Assembly (NCBI GenBank): GCA_021810815.1
Contig: JAJZHR010000133.1
Coordinates: 1-6,728 of the forward strand
Reading direction: 5' to 3'
DNA from: Acidobacteriota bacterium
GTDB taxonomy: Bacteria; Acidobacteriota; Terriglobia; Terriglobales; Acidobacteriaceae
DNA length: 6,728 nucleotides
Shown: positions 1 through 5,940 of the stretch, in pieces
Position numbering within the stretch: position 1 is the stretch's first letter
How the letters are laid out: each line of letters starts with the position of its first letter
The notes under the pieces: model-generated
Told to the model about the DNA's origin: nothing
Seen by the model: the letters and a program-made list of their open reading frames with translations, nothing else
Databases searched by the model: none
Translations under genes and position numbers: made by a program

Positions 1-723
1 AAGGAATCCGGAATCGAAGATAATACGCTCATCATGTTTCTGTCGGATAACGGAGGAAATCTTGAAGAACTTACTCCATCTTGGCGAGGATATCTGTTTG
101 TCCCTCATGAGACTTTAGATGGCAAAATAGTCCGTCTCGGCAATAATCCTTCAGTAATGCCCGGCGCAGCTGATACCTACCAGAGTTATGGCCTTCCCTG
201 GGCAAATGTGAGCAACACCCCATTTAGACTCTATAAGCACTTTGCGAATGAAGGAGGCATTTCAACGCCGCTTATTGCCTGTTGGCCAGGAGTCACGCAG
301 AAAAACGCAATAACCAATCAGACAGGACATGTTATGGATATTATGGCAACATGTCTCGATCTTGCGAAGATGCCATACCCCACAACCTACGGGGGACGAG
401 AAATCATCCCGTTGGAAGGTAAGAGTCTGCTTCCCATTCTCCAGGGAAAACAGCGTGAGCCTCACGAAGCAATCTATTGGGAGCATGAAGGGAATCGTGC
501 GGTTCGACACGGAAAATGGAAGTTGGTATCTAGTTTCCCAAACTACTGGGAGCTCCATGATATGGAAGCAGATCGAACAGAGTTGAATAATCTAGTCGGG
601 GAATACCCAGAGATAGTTCAAGAGATGGACTCCATGTACAGGTCCTGGGCTCGTCGCGTAGGTGTTGCCCGATGGCCGATTTCGGGCAAGCAGGAAGACG
701 AAGATTACCTGCGACATGACTGA
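1..723 (+). CDS. Sulfatase (arylsulfatase family), C-terminal part, 5' end outside window
   Basis: The reading frame is open from base 1 to the TGA at 721-723, giving 240 residues with no start in the window; the ATG at 34 is an internal Met. Sulfatases hydrolyse sulfate esters, often in the periplasm or outside the cell. The piece begins with EDNTLIMFLSDNGGN, the family motif whose Asp and Asn (here residues 16-17) are metal ligands. Around residues 74-87 is FRLYKHFANEGGISTP, the conserved Lys-containing segment before a Pro-rich turn. Further on come YWEHEGNRAVRHGKWKL and ELHDMEADRTELNNL, the usual C-terminal signature of AtsA-like sulfatases. The catalytic CxPxR/CxSxR site that is converted to formylglycine must lie upstream, so substrate and signal peptide cannot be judged. 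Base composition is lower than that of the other genes here, which hints at separate ancestry or recent transfer (inference). Confidence 0.93.
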   Translation, partial: KESGIEDNTLIMFLSDNGGNLEELTPSWRGYLFVPHETLDGKIVRLGNNPSVMPGAADTYQSYGLPWANVSNTPFRLYKHFANEGGISTPLIACWPGVTQKNAITNQTGHVMDIMATCLDLAKMPYPTTYGGREIIPLEGKSLLPILQGKQREPHEAIYWEHEGNRAVRHGKWKLVSSFPNYWELHDMEADRTELNNLVGEYPEIVQEMDSMYRSWARRVGVARWPISGKQEDEDYLRHD

Positions 724-750
724 GGATGAGATATGAACCGCGTCCTCAGT
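719..750 (+). terminator. Stem-loop across the sulfatase stop codon, possible terminator
   Basis: Bases 719-728 pair with 741-750 (ACTGAGGA against TCCTCAGT, then one G-T wobble and one G-C pair). This gives a 10-bp stem with a 12-base loop. It spans the sulfatase TGA and is the right place for a transcription end or 3' stabiliser. No T-run follows, so it is not a classic intrinsic terminator. Two more small hairpins (752-762 and 764-781) follow directly. Confidence 0.35.
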
Positions 751-1008
751 GTGTGCCGCACAGCGTGCATCCACATGCGCGGGTCCGATACCGAGAGGCG
801 CATCCTGCTGTCCTCCGGGTATTGGCGTGGCTGCTCAACCATCTCATCCAGGCCAACCAGCCCAGCAAGACAAGCAGAGCGAGAAGCTGCGGATCGCCAC
901 GACGGATCTCGCGCTGACTCCCGCTACCGAGGGCCGCTGGGTGTCCGAAGGGAAGGCTCACGGCCTTCGCACTGCAGCCAGGGTGGCAAAGTGCGATACG
1001 ATCCCCCT
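724..1008 (+). other. Non-coding, structured spacer between sulfatase and oxidase genes
   Basis: This 285-base stretch has no convincing protein. All short readings through it lack family motifs and are Arg/Ser/Pro-rich in the way GC-rich non-coding DNA usually translates. It does hold a run of inverted repeats: 719-750, 752-762, 764-781, an imperfect one at 787-823, GAAGGC-TCACG-GCCTTC at 952-968, and one at 969-994. The last lies over a potential ribosome binding site. The stretch has the GC-rich character of the downstream genes, not of the sulfatase, so the composition boundary sits close to the sulfatase stop. I found no clear -35/-10 pair. It most likely serves as the oxidase leader or promoter region, or is gene debris. 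Confidence 0.45.
969..994 (+). promoter_or_regulatory. Hairpin enclosing an AGGG ribosome-binding sequence and an in-frame GTG
   Basis: GCACT (969-973) pairs with AGTGC (990-994), and inside it GCCA (977-980) pairs with TGGC (984-987), leaving a GGG loop. The enclosed AGGG (980-983) lies 7 bases before an in-frame GTG at 991, which would start the oxidase six codons before the ATG at 1009. If that GTG is used, this hairpin could limit initiation. The pairing is seen in the sequence; the regulatory role is inference. Confidence 0.25.
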
Positions 1009-2373
1009 ATGGTGAATGCGTCCTATTTGACAGATGCCTCTGGATTCACCGGATGGGCGGAGCGGCTGATCCTTCCGGAGACGGAGGCGCAAGTGGTGGC
1101 AGCTTTGGGCGAGGCGGTGCGGACAGGAACTCCTGTCACCATCGCCGGGGCCGGTTCCGGTCTGACGGGTTCGCGGGTGCCGCAGGGTGGCTGGGTGATT
1201 TCGCTGGAGAGGTTTCGACGGCTGGAGATTGAACCCGGTTTTGCGCGGGTGGGCCCGGCAATCACGCTCCTGGAGTTGCGCAACGAGGCGGCGCAGACGG
1301 GCCAGTTCTATGCTCCCGATCCGACCGAAATCTCGGCCTCCATCGGCGGCACCATTGCGACCAATGCGAGCGGTTCGCGCAGCTTCCGGTTCGGCAGCAC
1401 GCGTCGGCATCTGCGCGCGCTGCGTGTGGCGCTGCTTGATGGAAGCGTGCGCTGGTATCGCCGGGGCGAGAAGATCGACTTCGACGTTCCCTCAATTCCT
1501 GTGCCCGCGACGACGAAGAACACGGCGGGATACTGTCTGGCGCCGGGCATGGACTGGATCGACCTGTTCTGCGGGTCGGAGGGAACGCTGGGCGTGACGC
1601 TGGAGGCAGAGGTCGCTCTGCTGCCGATCCCCTCGGAGCTGCTGGCGGGCGTCATCTTTTTCGCCAGCGATGAGGATGCTCTGGATGCTGTGGGACGCTG
1701 GCGCAGCGTGGCTGGTCTACGCATGCTGGAGTATGCCGATCGCGGCTCGCTCCAGATGCTGCGCGGCCGCTATCCGCAGATTCCACATGCGGCGCAGGCA
1801 GCCCTGTTGATTGAGGCCGAGGGCGACGACGCGGAGGCGTGGCAGGCGCGCCTGGAAGAGAATCACGCGCTCATCGACGATTCCTGGTTTGCTCTGGAGG
1901 CGAAGGGAAGGGAACGGTTTCGCGCGTTTCGGCACGCGATTCCTGAGCTTGTGGTGGAAACGATGCGGCGGCGCGGCTTTCTGAATATGGGAACCGACTA
2001 TGCCGTCCCGCTCAGCCGCGACCGCGAGATGCTGGCCTACTACAGGCAGCGGCTGCAGTCGGAGTTGCCGGACCGCTACGTCATCTTCGGCCACCTCGGC
2101 GATGCGCACCTGCATGTGAACATGTTGCCCGCAACCACGGCGGAGGCGGAGACGGCGACCCGGCTGCTGAAGGAATTCGCAGCCCATGCTGCGTCGCTGG
2201 GTGGAACCGTTTCGGCAGAGCATGGCCTGGGCAAGCGCAAGGCCTCGCTGCTGCCGCTGCTTTTTGCCGAGCAGCATCTTGAGGCGATGCGCCAGGTGAA
2301 GCTGCGTTTCGATCCGCAGTGGCTGCTGGGGCGGGGGACTCTGTTCGACGTCGGCGCGCCGGGGACTCTGTAG
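1009..2373 (+). CDS. FAD-linked 2-hydroxyacid oxidase/dehydrogenase, GlcD / D-lactate dehydrogenase type
   Basis: The 454-residue product, the usual length for the family, oxidises a 2-hydroxyacid such as glycolate or D-lactate with FAD; the exact substrate cannot be read from sequence. The FAD-binding (PCMH-type) domain covers about residues 17-200: AGAGSGLTGSRVPQGG near 46-61, DPTEISASIGGTIATNASGS at 104-123, and FCGSEGTLGVT near 187-197. The C-terminal FAD-oxidase domain carries GHLGDAHLHVN from 361 and SAEHGLGKRK near 402-411, both His-containing cofactor/active-site motifs. The ATG at 1009 begins just before family-like sequence (SYLTDASGFTGWAERL) but has no Shine-Dalgarno. GTG 991, with AGGG 7 bases upstream, is a real alternative (460 aa). 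The frame stays open back to ATG 733, but that 92-residue extension is motif-free. No GlcE, GlcF or other iron-sulfur partner is adjacent, so it may act alone or with distant subunits. Confidence 0.92.
   Translation: MVNASYLTDASGFTGWAERLILPETEAQVVAALGEAVRTGTPVTIAGAGSGLTGSRVPQGGWVISLERFRRLEIEPGFARVGPAITLLELRNEAAQTGQFYAPDPTEISASIGGTIATNASGSRSFRFGSTRRHLRALRVALLDGSVRWYRRGEKIDFDVPSIPVPATTKNTAGYCLAPGMDWIDLFCGSEGTLGVTLEAEVALLPIPSELLAGVIFFASDEDALDAVGRWRSVAGLRMLEYADRGSLQMLRGRYPQIPHAAQAALLIEAEGDDAEAWQARLEENHALIDDSWFALEAKGRERFRAFRHAIPELVVETMRRRGFLNMGTDYAVPLSRDREMLAYYRQRLQSELPDRYVIFGHLGDAHLHVNMLPATTAEAETATRLLKEFAAHAASLGGTVSAEHGLGKRKASLLPLLFAEQHLEAMRQVKLRFDPQWLLGRGTLFDVGAPGTL
2334..2371 (+). repeat. Direct repeat GGGGACTCTGT at the 3' end of the oxidase gene
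   Basis: The same 11 bases occur at 2334-2344 and 2361-2371, 27 bases (nine codons) apart and in the same frame, so the protein ends with GTL twice. A further GGGGAC follows at 2373-2378, starting on the last base of the stop codon. This looks like a small local duplication that may have set the present C-terminus. Confidence 0.5.
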
Positions 2374-2419
2374 GGGACCCCGATCAGAATAGGGATGCAG
2401 ATCGCAGACTTCTGAAGAG

Positions 2420-2456
2420 GCTCATCGTCCGAGACGGACCAGGCTTCGCCATGAGC
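2420..2456. terminator. Branched stem-loop between convergent genes, possible bidirectional terminator
   Basis: GCTCAT (2420-2425) pairs with ATGAGC (2451-2456). Inside are two further hairpins: GTCCG-AGA-CGGAC (2427-2439) and GGC-TTC-GCC (2442-2450). Together they form a compact three-way junction in the 92-base spacer between the oxidase stop (2373) and the stop of the oppositely oriented ligase gene (2466). Being symmetrical it would form in either transcript. No T-run follows on either strand, so intrinsic termination is uncertain. Confidence 0.3.
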
Positions 2457-2465
2457 GGCACCGCG

Positions 2466-4994
2466 TCACAAGCTCCGGACAGCTGCCTCGATTTGTTGTG
2501 CCAGCGCTTCATAGGATTCTCCCTGAAGAACAATCGGCGCTCCGATCCTGACTTCAACCCGGCCTCGTCGCGGCCACGCAGAGCCGCGATGCAGCACCTG
2601 GTCGAGTCCAACAAGATGGATCGGCACCACTGGCAGCCGCATGCGTGAAGCAATCATTGCGGCTCCCGAATGAAAGACCCCAATATCCCCCGTCAAGGTG
2701 CGCTCTCCTTCGGGAAAGATCAGGATGGACCAGCCCTGATCCACAAGCTCCCCCATGTAGCGTAGCGATTGACGCGTTCCAGTCTCCACCTGCGAGAGAG
2801 GGAATGCGTTGAACAGCACGGTCAGCAGCCGATAGACGCTGCTCTTCCAGCACCTCTGGCGCAGTGTATAGCGGTCCGGGTGGAAGTGTGCGTCGAAGAA
2901 TTCCATCCACATCGCCGGTGCGATCCTGTAGCGCCAATTGCCGGGGAGGCTCGCCAGGATCGCAGGAGCATCGAAGTAGCTCTGATGGTTCGCGGCGAAT
3001 AGAACCGGGCCTTTCACCGCGCGAAGATTCTGGCCTCCTGCAACTGTTATGCGGGCAAACAGCCTGGTCAGCGGCAGGAAGATTGTCGGTAGCAGAATGC
3101 GGCGGATGAGACGCGCGATCCAGCTTCGATTGTATGCAGGCTGAGGGATCGGCTCTGCCAGCTCAACTGGCTGGGCCAGCTCAGACACCTTGCGGATAGA
3201 AGAGAAAGCTCTGTCATCAATATCAATCGCCAGCTTCTCTTCCAGATCCAGCATCAGTTCCACGCGATCCAGCGAACTGAGGCCCAGCTCTTCAAGGCTC
3301 GTATCCGGCGTCACCGTTCTTCCTGGCGCATATTTGGCCACCAGATCGACCAGTGGATTGGACGTGGCTGCCGGCTTCTCCCTTGCGCCTGTCCGCAACG
3401 CAGCAACGAGAGCGGCGCGGCGCAGCTTTTGAGTGGTTGCGGTCCGTGGCAGAGGCCCCTGGCTCCATAGCGAAAAGGAGCGAATGCGCTGATGCGTTTC
3501 CAGCCGCTGGTTCGCCTCCCGCAGTATGTCTTCGCCCTTGAATCCAGGCTTCAGCACCAGCACAGCATGAACCCCATCCTGGTCCAGCACTGCCGATTCC
3601 TGTACCCCGTCAACCGTGTTGAGCACGCCCTCAACATCCTCAGGAAAGACGTTCAGGCCATCGGGAGTGACGATCACATCCTTCTTGCGGCCGCGGATAA
3701 TCAGGTCTCCCTTCGGCGTCAGTTCTCCAATGTCGCCGGTGCGGAGCCAGCCATCCTGAAATGCGGCTGCGGTTTCCGACGCAAGTTGAAAATACCCCGG
3801 CGTCACATTGTCTCCACGCACCAGAACTTCGCCATCGTCGGCAAGCTTGATCCGCACTCCGGCCATCAGTCTGCCTGCGGTGCCTTTCTCAGCATGAAAT
3901 GGATGATTGAAGCTGATGATCGGCGCAGTCTCTGTCAGCCCATAGCCCTGAGCCACGACGAAGCCCAGGCGCGACCAGAACTGCTCGATCTCCGGCGGCA
4001 GTGGTGCTCCGCCCACCACAAAGCAGCAAAACCTCCACCCAAAGAGCCGATGAACTTTGCGGAAGCGCCACCAGCGCCGAATCCAATGCCCCTGGGCATT
4101 GCTCGCGTCTTTCGTTTCAGGAAAGCGATGCAATACGAAATCGCGCATCACCTCCAGCATTTTGGGCACGGATATCAGCGCGCATATTTTCTTCGCGCGG
4201 ATATGTCGCGCGATCTCTTCGGGATTGTTGCTGCTCAGAAACACGACAGACCCTGGAACCAGCGGGATCACGAACACCGCCAGCACCTGGCCAAAAAGGT
4301 GGCTCATGGGCAGCAGATCGAGCACGCGAAGCGGAGCCAGCAGGTGGAAGTATTTGCGGTAGGGAGCAAGTTGATCTTCGAGCGGAGCAAGACAGGCCGC
4401 CAGATTGCGGTGCGTCATGAGGACGCCCTTGGGCTCGGCGGTGGTCCCAGAGGTGAAAATAATCTCAGCGACATCGCCCTCTCCAAGAGCGATCAGCTCA
4501 AGAGTGGATGCTGCGAGATCGGCCTCGACGTCGCGAAGTGACCACACCGGAACCTCGCCCGCCTGCTCGGAGCCAGCAAGCTCTCCAGCCTCGAAACGAG
4601 GAAGCTCTCCGAGCAGAATCGCGCGCGGCTTCACCTGCTGCTCGATCCGATGGAACAAGCTGGCAGAGGCCTGCGGCTCGACCGGCACAAGAACAACTCC
4701 CTCAAGCAGGCAGCCCCACAAAGCGGCAATCCAGCCCGGTCGGCTCTCTGACCAGATAAGAACGCTGTCGCCCTTGCGCAGCCCATGGTCGCGGAGCCTG
4801 GCTGCGAACGCACCAGCCATTCGAGCCATATCCCCGTAACTGTGCTTCCATTCGCGCCATCCATCGTCATAGACGACAAACTCGCGGTCATACCTGGCAA
4901 TTCGCTGGAAGAAAGCAGGCAGGGCGCTTGCGGATGCCGCGCTCGATGGATCAGGCGGTGGAGGATCCTTCGATGTGGCAACGGGGAAGGCCAT
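2466..4994 (-). CDS. Fused acyl-adenylate ligase - acyl carrier protein - PlsC-type acyltransferase
   Basis: The 842-residue protein probably activates a fatty acid with ATP, loads it on its own carrier domain and passes it to a lipid acceptor at the inner membrane. The adenylation domain fills about residues 20-530: FTSGTTAEPKG (180-190) is the ATP-binding loop, YGLTET 351-356, GWLRTGD 415-421, GRKKD 435-439, and PRTATTQK ends in the likely catalytic Lys 523. The carrier domain is about 547-610, with the phosphopantetheine Ser in GLSSLDRVEL (Ser 574). The acyltransferase domain runs from about 625 to the end, with NHQSYFD (His 670, Asp 675; the HX4D motif), FPEGER 760-765 and VVPIHLVG 789-796. 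E. coli Aas has related end domains in the opposite order and no built-in carrier. ATG 4994 is chosen because GGGGGA precedes it by a few bases; a GTG at 5051 would add 19 weakly conserved residues. The gene stands alone and is convergent with the oxidase gene. The acceptor is unknown; lysophospholipid or a special lipid are both possible. Confidence 0.92.
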   Translation of the reverse strand: MAFPVATSKDPPPPDPSSAASASALPAFFQRIARYDREFVVYDDGWREWKHSYGDMARMAGAFAARLRDHGLRKGDSVLIWSESRPGWIAALWGCLLEGVVLVPVEPQASASLFHRIEQQVKPRAILLGELPRFEAGELAGSEQAGEVPVWSLRDVEADLAASTLELIALGEGDVAEIIFTSGTTAEPKGVLMTHRNLAACLAPLEDQLAPYRKYFHLLAPLRVLDLLPMSHLFGQVLAVFVIPLVPGSVVFLSSNNPEEIARHIRAKKICALISVPKMLEVMRDFVLHRFPETKDASNAQGHWIRRWWRFRKVHRLFGWRFCCFVVGGAPLPPEIEQFWSRLGFVVAQGYGLTETAPIISFNHPFHAEKGTAGRLMAGVRIKLADDGEVLVRGDNVTPGYFQLASETAAAFQDGWLRTGDIGELTPKGDLIIRGRKKDVIVTPDGLNVFPEDVEGVLNTVDGVQESAVLDQDGVHAVLVLKPGFKGEDILREANQRLETHQRIRSFSLWSQGPLPRTATTQKLRRAALVAALRTGAREKPAATSNPLVDLVAKYAPGRTVTPDTSLEELGLSSLDRVELMLDLEEKLAIDIDDRAFSSIRKVSELAQPVELAEPIPQPAYNRSWIARLIRRILLPTIFLPLTRLFARITVAGGQNLRAVKGPVLFAANHQSYFDAPAILASLPGNWRYRIAPAMWMEFFDAHFHPDRYTLRQRCWKSSVYRLLTVLFNAFPLSQVETGTRQSLRYMGELVDQGWSILIFPEGERTLTGDIGVFHSGAAMIASRMRLPVVPIHLVGLDQVLHRGSAWPRRGRVEVRIGAPIVLQGESYEALAQQIEAAVRSL

Positions 4995-5041
4995 TGAAAT
5001 CCCCCAATAATGATAGTGTTGCGCTCTCTTCAGGATCGCGC

Positions 5042-5057
5042 TGTGATCCACATCACG
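5042..5057. promoter_or_regulatory. CRP/FNR-like dyad, TGTGA-N6-TCACG
   Basis: The sequence TGTGATCCACATCACG is a near-perfect inverted repeat that matches the CRP-family pattern TGTGA-N6-TCACA at all but the last base. It lies 48-63 bases upstream of the ligase-acyltransferase ATG and about 134 bases upstream of the importer ATG, in the divergent spacer. If the alternative GTG start at 5051 of the ligase gene were real, the site would overlap its coding start. Binding is inferred from the pattern only; the host's CRP/FNR repertoire is unknown. Confidence 0.38.
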
Positions 5058-5088
5058 ACAAAATAGCCGGATAACTTTTGAGGCAGGC

Positions 5089-5104
5089 GGTGAGCCGCAT
5101 CACA
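5089..5104. promoter_or_regulatory. Second CRP/FNR-like dyad, GGTGA-N6-TCACA
   Basis: GGTGAGCCGCATCACA is a second inverted repeat with the same half-site geometry, matching TGTGA-N6-TCACA at all but the first base. Its centre is 47 bases from the centre of the dyad at 5042-5057. It lies 87 bases upstream of the importer ATG at 5191. No strong -10/-35 pair could be fixed nearby, so whether it would activate or repress is unknown. Confidence 0.35.
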
Positions 5105-5145
5105 TCCTAAGGTGCGGATCGAACGCTAACCTGTTGTGGAGAGAC

Positions 5146-5174
5146 GGGTACTTCTGCCAGGTCGGCAATTACCC
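5146..5174 (+). promoter_or_regulatory. Hairpin in the leader of the metal importer operon
   Basis: GGGTA (5146-5150) pairs with TACCC (5170-5174), and TGCC (5155-5158) pairs with GGCA (5164-5167) around a 5-base loop. The structure ends 16 bases before the ATG at 5191, where the ribosome binding site is poor. It could affect initiation. I cannot match it to a named metal riboswitch. Confidence 0.22.
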
Positions 5175-5190
5175 CTGCGGGTCCATAGGA

Positions 5191-5937
5191 ATGACTGACG
5201 CGCCCAGGAACACTGTGCTTTCGGTGCAGCATCTTGCGGTTGCCTTCGGCGGCCGCACGATCATTCGCGATCTCAGCTTTGAAGTCCATCAGGGGGATAC
5301 TCTCGCTGTCATCGGACCGAATGGATGCGGCAAAACCGTGCTTCTGAAGGCGCTTCTGGGCCTCATTCCATACGAGGGGAGCATTGCGTGGTCGCCCGGA
5401 ATGCGCCTCGGGTACGTGCCTCAGAAGATTGCTGCCGACCGTCAGATGCCGCTGCTGGTTCGCGACCTGCTCCACGCAAAGGCGCGGTTTCTAAAGCTTC
5501 CTCCCGACGAAGTCGATCTCGTCGCAAAGGAGGTTGGCTTGACGGCAGAGCTTCTGGAAGCTGGAATCGGCGTGATCTCCGGCGGCCAATTCCAGAAAGC
5601 CCTGATCGCGTACGCTCTGCTTGGAAAGCCGAATGTGATGCTGTTCGATGAGCCCACGGCAAGCCTCGATGAACTGGAAGAGGAGCACGTCTATGAATTG
5701 CTCGAAGACCTGCAGACCAGACGCCAATTGACCATCCTTCTTGTGTCCCACGATCTGAGCCTTGTATACCGCCGCGCCAATGTGGTTCTGTGCCTCTCAA
5801 AAGAAAAGCCATGCATCGGGCCGCCAGAAGAGATACTCACGCCTGAAGTATTGGAGGCCGCGTACTCCAAACCGCTCAAATACCACTTTCATTTGGATCA
5901 GCATGCAGAAGACAGCGCTTCAGCGAAGGAGGAATGA
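5191..5937 (+). CDS. ATP-binding protein of a zinc/manganese-type metal ABC importer (ZnuC-like)
   Basis: The 248-residue cytoplasmic ATPase drives the adjacent permease. It has Walker A GPNGCGKT at 42-49, the Q-loop Gln 78 in GYVPQK, the ABC signature ISGGQFQK at 129-136, Walker B VMLFDEPTASLD at 149-160 with catalytic Glu 154, and the H-loop His 187 in LLVSHDL. The pairing with an ABC-3 permease, plus a short tail holding KYHFHLDQH (residues 230-238), points to the Zn/Mn/Fe uptake class. The metal itself cannot be decided. ATG 5191 is chosen because the family N-terminus begins just after it, but only AGGA touching the ATG could serve as ribosome binding site. An in-frame TTG at 5134 would add 19 residues of no clear homology. 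Only 3 bases separate its stop from the permease start, so the two are co-transcribed. Confidence 0.9.
   Translation: MTDAPRNTVLSVQHLAVAFGGRTIIRDLSFEVHQGDTLAVIGPNGCGKTVLLKALLGLIPYEGSIAWSPGMRLGYVPQKIAADRQMPLLVRDLLHAKARFLKLPPDEVDLVAKEVGLTAELLEAGIGVISGGQFQKALIAYALLGKPNVMLFDEPTASLDELEEEHVYELLEDLQTRRQLTILLVSHDLSLVYRRANVVLCLSKEKPCIGPPEEILTPEVLEAAYSKPLKYHFHLDQHAEDSASAKEE
5926..5932 (+). promoter_or_regulatory. Strong Shine-Dalgarno AAGGAGG that fixes a TTG start
   Basis: AAGGAGG, a full match to the anti-Shine-Dalgarno, lies inside the last codons of the ATPase gene and 8 bases before the TTG at 5941. An ATG at 5934, overlapping the ATPase stop as ATGA, is only 1 base from the Shine-Dalgarno. It would encode just MTIGAR before a stop, so TTG is the supported permease start. 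Confidence 0.8.
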
Positions 5938-5940
5938 CAA

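Noticed and set aside
34..723. Taking ATG 34 as the sulfatase start
   Set aside because: The frame is open to base 1 and codes for EDNTLI just before this Met, part of the conserved metal-binding strand. The Met is internal and the gene is cut by the window edge.
726..917. A 63-codon + strand frame after the sulfatase stop
   Set aside because: It has no motif, a low-complexity Arg/Ser/Pro tail and no conserved neighbour. Translation of non-coding spacer is the simpler reading.
746..961. A 71-codon - strand frame with a hydrophobic stretch (LLALLVLLGWLAW) in the spacer
   Set aside because: It could be a small membrane protein, but it starts at GTG, the rest is Arg/Cys-rich, and it lies over the hairpins. 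The hydrophobic part is short and there is no supporting context.
1717..2277. A 186-codon open frame on the - strand inside the oxidase gene
   Set aside because: It is antisense to conserved oxidase motifs (GDAHLHV, AEHGLGK) and has no recognisable domain.
2353..2381. Palindromes GGCGCGCC (2353-2360) and GGGGACCCC (2373-2381)
   Set aside because: Short GC palindromes are common in DNA of this composition. I see no T-run or repeat family to make either a terminator or a mobile-element end.
3492..4541. A 349-codon open frame on the + strand inside the ligase-acyltransferase gene
   Set aside because: It is fully antisense to well-conserved adenylation motifs. Its product is rich in His, Gln and Arg with no motif, as expected from the complement of GC-rich coding DNA.
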